Source: Chroococcidiopsidaceae cyanobacterium CP_BM_ER_R8_30
GTDB taxonomy: Bacteria > Cyanobacteriota > Cyanobacteriia > Cyanobacteriales > Chroococcidiopsidaceae
Assembly: GCA_019244235.1 (NCBI GenBank)
Contig: JAFASY010000290.1
Coordinates: 1-45,344 of the forward strand
DNA length: 45,344 bases
Direction of reading: 5' to 3'
How positions within the stretch are numbered: position 1 is the stretch's first letter; each line of letters begins with the position of its first letter. A program made the position numbers and the translations under genes. The notes beneath the pieces are model-generated. The model was not told the DNA's origin, did no database searches, and saw only the letters and a program-made list of their open reading frames with translations. This document shows positions 41,359-45,344 of this stretch, one piece after another.

Positions 41359-42712
41359 GATGCATAATGGGAATGACTTTATCCTGTGATTGTAGATGCT
41401 TGAGGAGCTGCAATGTACAACCAGGATTAGCAGAAGCAATCATGTCAGCACCAGTATTAAGCAGGTTCTGAACTTTCTGCTTTCCCAGTGCATCGGCGAT
41501 CTCAGGCTGTAGCATGTTATAAACTCCTGCACTACCACAGCACAGTGCTGCATCTACAGGTTCTCGCAGCTTCACACTAGGGATTTGCAGTAATAACTGG
41601 CGAGGTTGTACGCCAATTTTTTGCCCATGAAGTAGATGGCAGGCATCTTGATAGACTAGGGTCAGCGGTTGTGCAGTTAGAGGTGAGAGTTTTGTTGTTA
41701 ACCCAACTGTTGCCAGAAACTCCTGCACATCTTTCACTTTAAGAGCAAACTCCTCGGCTTTTTCCCGGTATTCAAGGTCATCTTGTAGTAGCCGTCCGTA
41801 TTCCTTTAAAGTGTGACCACAACCAGCAGCATTAATGATGATGGCGTCCACTCCAGTATTTGCAAAGCTGTCGATCATCTGACGGGCAATCTCTTGGGCT
41901 TGTGCTTCTTGTCCCTGGTGGTGAGGTAGTGCTGCACAACAACCCTGGGATTTGGGGATAACGACTTCACAGCCATTAGCAGTTAGGACGCGGACAGTCG
42001 CTGCATTCACTCGTGAGAAGAACAAGCGCTGCACGCAGCCCAAAATCATGCCTACCCGGTAGCGCTGCTCACCTTGGGCTGGGATGACCTCTGGTAAGGT
42101 GTCTTGGAAGGCATCTGGCGAAATTTGTGGCAAATTCGATTCCATTGCCGCTAAGCGGGGAGACAGGAGCTTGAGTAGCCCAGTGCCACGGACAAGTTTC
42201 TGCAAGCCTGATTTCTGATAGAGCAACAAAGGCGCTAGCAAAATTCGCAGCCGATTGGGATAAGGAAACAAAGAAAAAATGAGTTTTCTATATACCTTGT
42301 CGGGAAGCGATCGCGGATAGTTGCGCTCAATCTGAGGTCGAGTTGCAGTAATCAGCCTGTCATACTGCACACCAGAGGGACAAGTCGTTACACAAGCAAG
42401 ACATCCTAAGCAACTGTCAAAATGCTTTACTGTGGCGGTATTTAAGGAAATCTCACCTTCATTAATCGCATCCATAAGATAGATCCGCCCTCTAGGGGAA
42501 TCCATCTCTTTGCCCATCACTCGGTAACTGGGACAGGTGGAAAGGCAAAACCCACAATGCACACAGGCATCAATTAGTTTAGGTTCAGGGGGGTGTTGAG
42601 CATCAAAGCCACTGATCATTCCGCCATTGCTGTCTTGGTTGACTTTGAGCCAACTGGAGTTAGCTGGTTTTGAGCCAGCTCGATCGTTTAAAGGAGTTTC
42701 TGAAGCTTGCAT
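41285..42712 (-). CDS. glcF: Glycolate dehydrogenase iron-sulfur subunit GlcF
   Basis: The 475-residue subunit passes electrons from glycolate oxidation. The N-terminal two [4Fe-4S] motifs are CVHCGFCLSTCP (Cys50, 53, 56, 60) and CLGCLACVTTCP (Cys101, 104, 107, 111). Two CCG domains follow, with AAGCGHTLKEYGR, the DACHLLHGQK motif and ALCCGSAGVYNMLQPE. Length is usual. It follows glcE with a 47-base gap, one unit. With GlcE it forms the membrane-associated complex that returns glycolate from photorespiration to glyoxylate. No GlcD gene is in the window. Confidence 0.95.
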   Translation of the reverse strand: MQASETPLNDRAGSKPANSSWLKVNQDSNGGMISGFDAQHPPEPKLIDACVHCGFCLSTCPSYRVMGKEMDSPRGRIYLMDAINEGEISLNTATVKHFDSCLGCLACVTTCPSGVQYDRLITATRPQIERNYPRSLPDKVYRKLIFSLFPYPNRLRILLAPLLLYQKSGLQKLVRGTGLLKLLSPRLAAMESNLPQISPDAFQDTLPEVIPAQGEQRYRVGMILGCVQRLFFSRVNAATVRVLTANGCEVVIPKSQGCCAALPHHQGQEAQAQEIARQMIDSFANTGVDAIIINAAGCGHTLKEYGRLLQDDLEYREKAEEFALKVKDVQEFLATVGLTTKLSPLTAQPLTLVYQDACHLLHGQKIGVQPRQLLLQIPSVKLREPVDAALCCGSAGVYNMLQPEIADALGKQKVQNLLNTGADMIASANPGCTLQLLKHLQSQDKVIPIMHPIELLDYSIRGAKLDQVEDSVPVD

Positions 42713-42759
42713 TAACTAAATTTAGCAGCTAAAGGGTGCTTCTTTAATTCTGCCAATTA

Positions 42760-44049
42760 CTAAATTCCATCAACGAATCGACCAGGACTCAAAATATTTT
42801 TGTGGTCAAATTGCTGTTTAACGTGACGCATAACATTTAAGGCGTTGCCAGTGTAGCCCCAAGTATCCATCTGTTGCTTGAGTGTAATCGGTGCTTCTAG
42901 AACGGTGAGGAATCCACCATGCGACTGACAAAGCGATCGCATCTCCAAAACATCTCGCATTTGGGCATTTTCCCACCACAACCACCCTAATCCACTACCG
43001 GCATGAATCAAACCCACTTCCATCTGAGCCACGATTGCCACAGCTTGTGAGGGTATTACCCCAATTTTGCAGGTAATTTCTGACTCTGTTGTGGCTGTCC
43101 CTATTTGGGATCGTAATTTCTGCCATAGGTTAGCTTCGTTCCCATCCGAGTAGAAGGTACCCTGTAAACTTAAATGTTCCCCAATTGCTAAAATCTGAGT
43201 TGACTGCTCAACAACACTCTTTTTGATACTTTGGAAGCGAGTCACCAATCCTAATCCCTGGCCAATACTTAGACGCTCTACCAGTTGGTTCGATATTAAA
43301 TCGGCTGCAGTTGGGGTCAAAGCAGAAGTTCTTAGGGTTGTGGTGGCTTGGGTTATCGCCTCTTTTGTACCTGTTAACACAACTGTAGCTGAAGTCTCAG
43401 GCAGCGGATAAACCCGAAACGTAACCTGAGTGATAACTCCTAATGTGCCATACGATCCGGTGAGTAGCTTCATTAAGTCGTATCCTGCGACATTTTTTAC
43501 TACTCGGCCTCCGGCTTTGGCTATTTTTCCATCTGCTCTAACAAAGCTAATGCCAAGCAATTGGTCGCGCACACCCCCATAGCGCTGTCGCCAGGAACCA
43601 GTGTCAGATGTAGCAACGATACCACCTAGGGTTGCTGATTCTGGAGCCGTTGGATCGAGAGCAAGAAATTGTCTTTCTTGAGCGAGAGTATCTTGAAGTG
43701 CTGCAAACTTAGTTCCAGCTTCTACAGTTACAGTTAAATCGCCTACCGCATGTTGAATCAACTGGTTCAGGCGTTTTGTACTCACAACAACCAAGATATC
43801 TTCTCCCAGTCCACCCCAACTGAGTTTGCTGCCATTGCCACGGGGTAAAATGCAAGCCTTGTGGTGGTAGGCACAGGCAATAACTTCTGCAAGTTCAGCT
43901 TGAGTGTTGGGATAGACGATACATTGAGGATGGGTTCCGGGAGCGATTGCCTGTAGTGCCTGTTTCTGCTGTGGAACGTCGATATCTTCCCAGGCATAGA
44001 TTCCCGTCGAGCCTACAATAGATTCAAATTGAGGGATGATCTCGTTCAT
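42760..44049 (-). CDS. glcE: Glycolate dehydrogenase FAD-binding subunit GlcE
   Basis: This 429-residue FAD-linked oxidase has the FAD_binding_4 domain: CIVYPNTQAELAEVIACAYH, ILPRGNGSKLSWGG, TVEAGTKFAALQDTLAQERQ and VVKNVAGYDLMKLLTGSYGT followed by LGVITQVTF. The GlcE-type truncation of the substrate-binding C-terminus relative to GlcD is seen. ATG 44049 (MNEIIPQFESIVG) begins the domain; the open frame extends to GTG 44109 and could add 20 residues. It is divergent from the nitroreductase gene, so both promoters share little space. Confidence 0.92.
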   Translation of the reverse strand: MNEIIPQFESIVGSTGIYAWEDIDVPQQKQALQAIAPGTHPQCIVYPNTQAELAEVIACAYHHKACILPRGNGSKLSWGGLGEDILVVVSTKRLNQLIQHAVGDLTVTVEAGTKFAALQDTLAQERQFLALDPTAPESATLGGIVATSDTGSWRQRYGGVRDQLLGISFVRADGKIAKAGGRVVKNVAGYDLMKLLTGSYGTLGVITQVTFRVYPLPETSATVVLTGTKEAITQATTTLRTSALTPTAADLISNQLVERLSIGQGLGLVTRFQSIKKSVVEQSTQILAIGEHLSLQGTFYSDGNEANLWQKLRSQIGTATTESEITCKIGVIPSQAVAIVAQMEVGLIHAGSGLGWLWWENAQMRDVLEMRSLCQSHGGFLTVLEAPITLKQQMDTWGYTGNALNVMRHVKQQFDHKNILSPGRFVDGI

Positions 44050-44133
44050 AACGCAAGCAGAGGATAAATCTAGAGTATCAGTCAATGTAGTGGCGGAATC
44101 ATACTGCACGCAAGTAGTAAATTAAAGATAACG

Positions 44134-45000
44134 ATGACTAACCCAACTGAGCTACTGCATCAGCGCTACGGTACGAGCGCTTTCGATTTAGATATTGACA
44201 ACGTCAACGCAGCTCCAGGAGGCTCTACGAGTGAGAACGTTGACTGGAACGGTTGCCTAACTACGCTACTGTCTCATCGATCAATTCGCGCTTATCTACC
44301 TAAGCCATTACCACCAGGAACGTTAGAACTGATGGTTGCTGCTGCTCAATCTGCTGCTACTTCCTCTAATCTCCAGACATGGAGTGTGGTGGCAGTGGTA
44401 GAGGCAGAGCGCAAAGAGAAGTTATCTCACCTAGCTGGTAATCAAGCTCATATTCGGCAATGTCCGTTATTTCTAGTTTGGTTAGCAGATTTAGCGCGGC
44501 TGACTCATGTTGCTGTAGGTCGCGGGCTATCTCACAATGGTTTAGACTATTTAGAAATGTTTGTGATGGCGACAGTCGATGCAGCGTTGGCAGCTCAGAA
44601 TGCGGCAACTGCTGCTGAATCTCTTGGACTGGGAATAGTGTATATTGGGGCAATGCGTAACCACCCAGAGGAGGTGGCGGCGTTGCTTGGTCTACCACCG
44701 CGTGTCTTTGCTGTGTTTGGCATGTGTGTTGGCTATCCCGATCCGGCTAATGTTGCTGCTGTCAAGCCACGTTTGCCGCAACCAGCTGTGTTGCACCATG
44801 AAACTTATCATCTAGCATCTCAAGATGAGGCGATCACCGACTACAACGAGGTCATGAAAACATTCTATGCCGAGCAGCAGATGAATGTCTCTGGCGACTG
44901 GTCAGAGCATTCTGCAAAGCGGGTTGCCAGTCCTGAGTCTTTGTCTGGACGCGATCGCCTACGGGAAGCACTGCTCCACCTTGGCTTCGAGTTGCGGTGA
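44134..45000 (+). CDS. Nitroreductase-family NAD(P)H-dependent FMN oxidoreductase
   Basis: This 288-residue flavoprotein resembles the NfsA-type branch of the nitroreductase family. It carries the FMN/start motif LLSHRSIRAYLPKPLPPGTL, AAAQSAATSSNLQTWSVVAV, YLEMFVMATVDAALAAQNAA, ESLGLGIVYIGAMRNHPEEV and GMCVGYPDP. It would reduce nitro groups or quinones, or use another electron-accepting ligand. The N-terminal 40 residues are poorly conserved. The gene is divergent from glcE, with 84 bases between starts if ATG 44049 is used. It contains a HIP1 octamer near 44950. Confidence 0.92.
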   Translation: MTNPTELLHQRYGTSAFDLDIDNVNAAPGGSTSENVDWNGCLTTLLSHRSIRAYLPKPLPPGTLELMVAAAQSAATSSNLQTWSVVAVVEAERKEKLSHLAGNQAHIRQCPLFLVWLADLARLTHVAVGRGLSHNGLDYLEMFVMATVDAALAAQNAATAAESLGLGIVYIGAMRNHPEEVAALLGLPPRVFAVFGMCVGYPDPANVAAVKPRLPQPAVLHHETYHLASQDEAITDYNEVMKTFYAEQQMNVSGDWSEHSAKRVASPESLSGRDRLREALLHLGFELR

Positions 45001-45089
45001 AAATGCCTTCGTAGTCAACTTATTCACCAAGTCCTATTAGAAATTTGAGGGTTCTGGGGGCACCTTTTTGTTGCAAGTGCTAACTGAGT

Positions 45090-45197
45090 CTATTTTTTCC
45101 AAGGGAACTTGGTGCCCATCTCAGTCATCGCCGAGAAGACGAGATAGAGGACGAGAAAACCAACGCTGACTAGAAAAATTACAAATTCGTTGTTCAT
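45090..45197 (-). CDS. Small single-helix membrane protein, 35 aa
   Basis: A minus-strand frame reads MNNEFVIFLVSVGFLVLYLV, then FSAMTEMGTKFPWKK, with a helix of about 20 hydrophobic residues and a basic end. This size and layout is that of small thylakoid proteins such as PSII, b6f or NDH subunits, but it matches none I know. The start has no clear Shine-Dalgarno. It sits between a nitroreductase and an SDR gene. Confidence 0.55.
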   Translation of the reverse strand: MNNEFVIFLVSVGFLVLYLVFSAMTEMGTKFPWKK

Positions 45198-45232
45198 ATC
45201 TGGTTGAACTGAGCGACAATAAGCCTGGTGTC

Positions 45233-45344
45233 TTACTGTGCGGTGTATCCACCGTCTAATGCTAGTATCTGTCCAGTGACAAACGCTGCCTCATCTGAGC
45301 AGAACCAAACTACAGCGTTAGCAATTTCCTCTGACTTGCCAGTA
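45233..45344 (-). CDS. C-terminal part of a short-chain dehydrogenase/reductase (partial)
   Basis: The last 36 residues of an SDR are visible before the right edge: TGKSEEIANAVVWFCSDEAA, then FVTGQILALDGGYTAQ. The ending TGQ-x-LxLDGGYTAQ is diagnostic of the classical SDR C-terminus. Catalytic Tyr-x-x-x-Lys and cofactor site lie outside the window. The stop is TAA at 45233-45235. Confidence 0.9.
   Translation of the reverse strand, partial: TGKSEEIANAVVWFCSDEAAFVTGQILALDGGYTAQ

Noticed and set aside
1-45344. CRISPR arrays, tRNA or rRNA genes, intact insertion sequences
   Set aside because: No regular spaced repeats, no tRNA-like TTCGA arm context outside coding sequence, and no transposase frame were found by eye.

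Overview
The window is cyanobacterial. It encodes an HO1-type heme oxygenase, a helical carotenoid protein (the N-terminal domain family of the orange carotenoid protein), a cyanobacterial-type SepF next to ProC, an ABA4-like protein, GlcE/GlcF, an SLH-domain OprB-type porin, DUF6335 and DUF2267 proteins, and a 'MLGKLLEGRYQI' Ser/Thr kinase. HIP1 octamers (GCGATCGC) recur, for example at 10172, 14457, 14655, 17210, 20196 and 29217. The gene content resembles terrestrial, desiccation-tolerant lineages (Chroococcidiopsis-like or Nostocales-like), but I cannot name the genus from sequence alone.

Layout. 1-3.2 kb: tail of an unidentified gene, a small unknown gene, an AraC regulator and an aromatic-ring FAD monooxygenase. 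3.2-5.6 kb: an intact RES/Xre toxin-antitoxin pair with a perfect inverted repeat over the antitoxin start, a five-bladed propeller glycosidase-like protein, and a BrnA antitoxin whose BrnT toxin survives only as a C-terminal stub. 5.7-11.4 kb: SemiSWEET, a hypothetical protein, a membrane-anchored PstS-like protein, a Ser/Thr kinase and a PIG-V-like membrane glycosyltransferase. 11.4-18.2 kb: Ski2/ISE2-like helicase, proC, sepF with a 90-bp tandem duplication upstream, ABA4-like protein, a broken CobW gene and heme oxygenase.

18.4-24.3 kb: a secreted fasciclin protein, then a tight five-gene operon (Zn-dependent dehydrogenase, SRPBCC protein, DJ-1/ferritin-like fusion, DUF2267, small ferritin-like protein). 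It is divergent from a DUF6335 gene followed by a helical carotenoid protein. I read this as a stress-response island. 24.5-29 kb: a Fur/Zur-type regulator with a strong Fur/Zur box, a small secreted Cys-containing protein, and a LysR regulator divergent from a DJ-1 family / ABM monooxygenase / YqhD-like cluster. The YqhD-like gene carries two in-frame nonsense codons and a lost 3' end.

29-37 kb: a Znu-like metal ABC transporter (znuA, znuC, two paralogous permeases) and a large SLH porin. Fur/Zur-like boxes occur in two similarly arranged pairs, one in front of znuA and one far upstream of the porin. Beside them is an archaeal/eukaryotic-type prolyl-tRNA synthetase that seems to have lost its zinc cysteines. 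Together with the Fur-family gene this suggests a zinc-limitation neighbourhood. 37-45.3 kb: acetoacetate-decarboxylase-like protein, dnaK, dusB, glcF-glcE, a nitroreductase, a 35-residue membrane peptide and the 3' end of an SDR gene. Three broken genes (brnT, cobW, yqhD) in 45 kb point to active gene decay. I saw no tRNA, rRNA, CRISPR array or intact insertion sequence.
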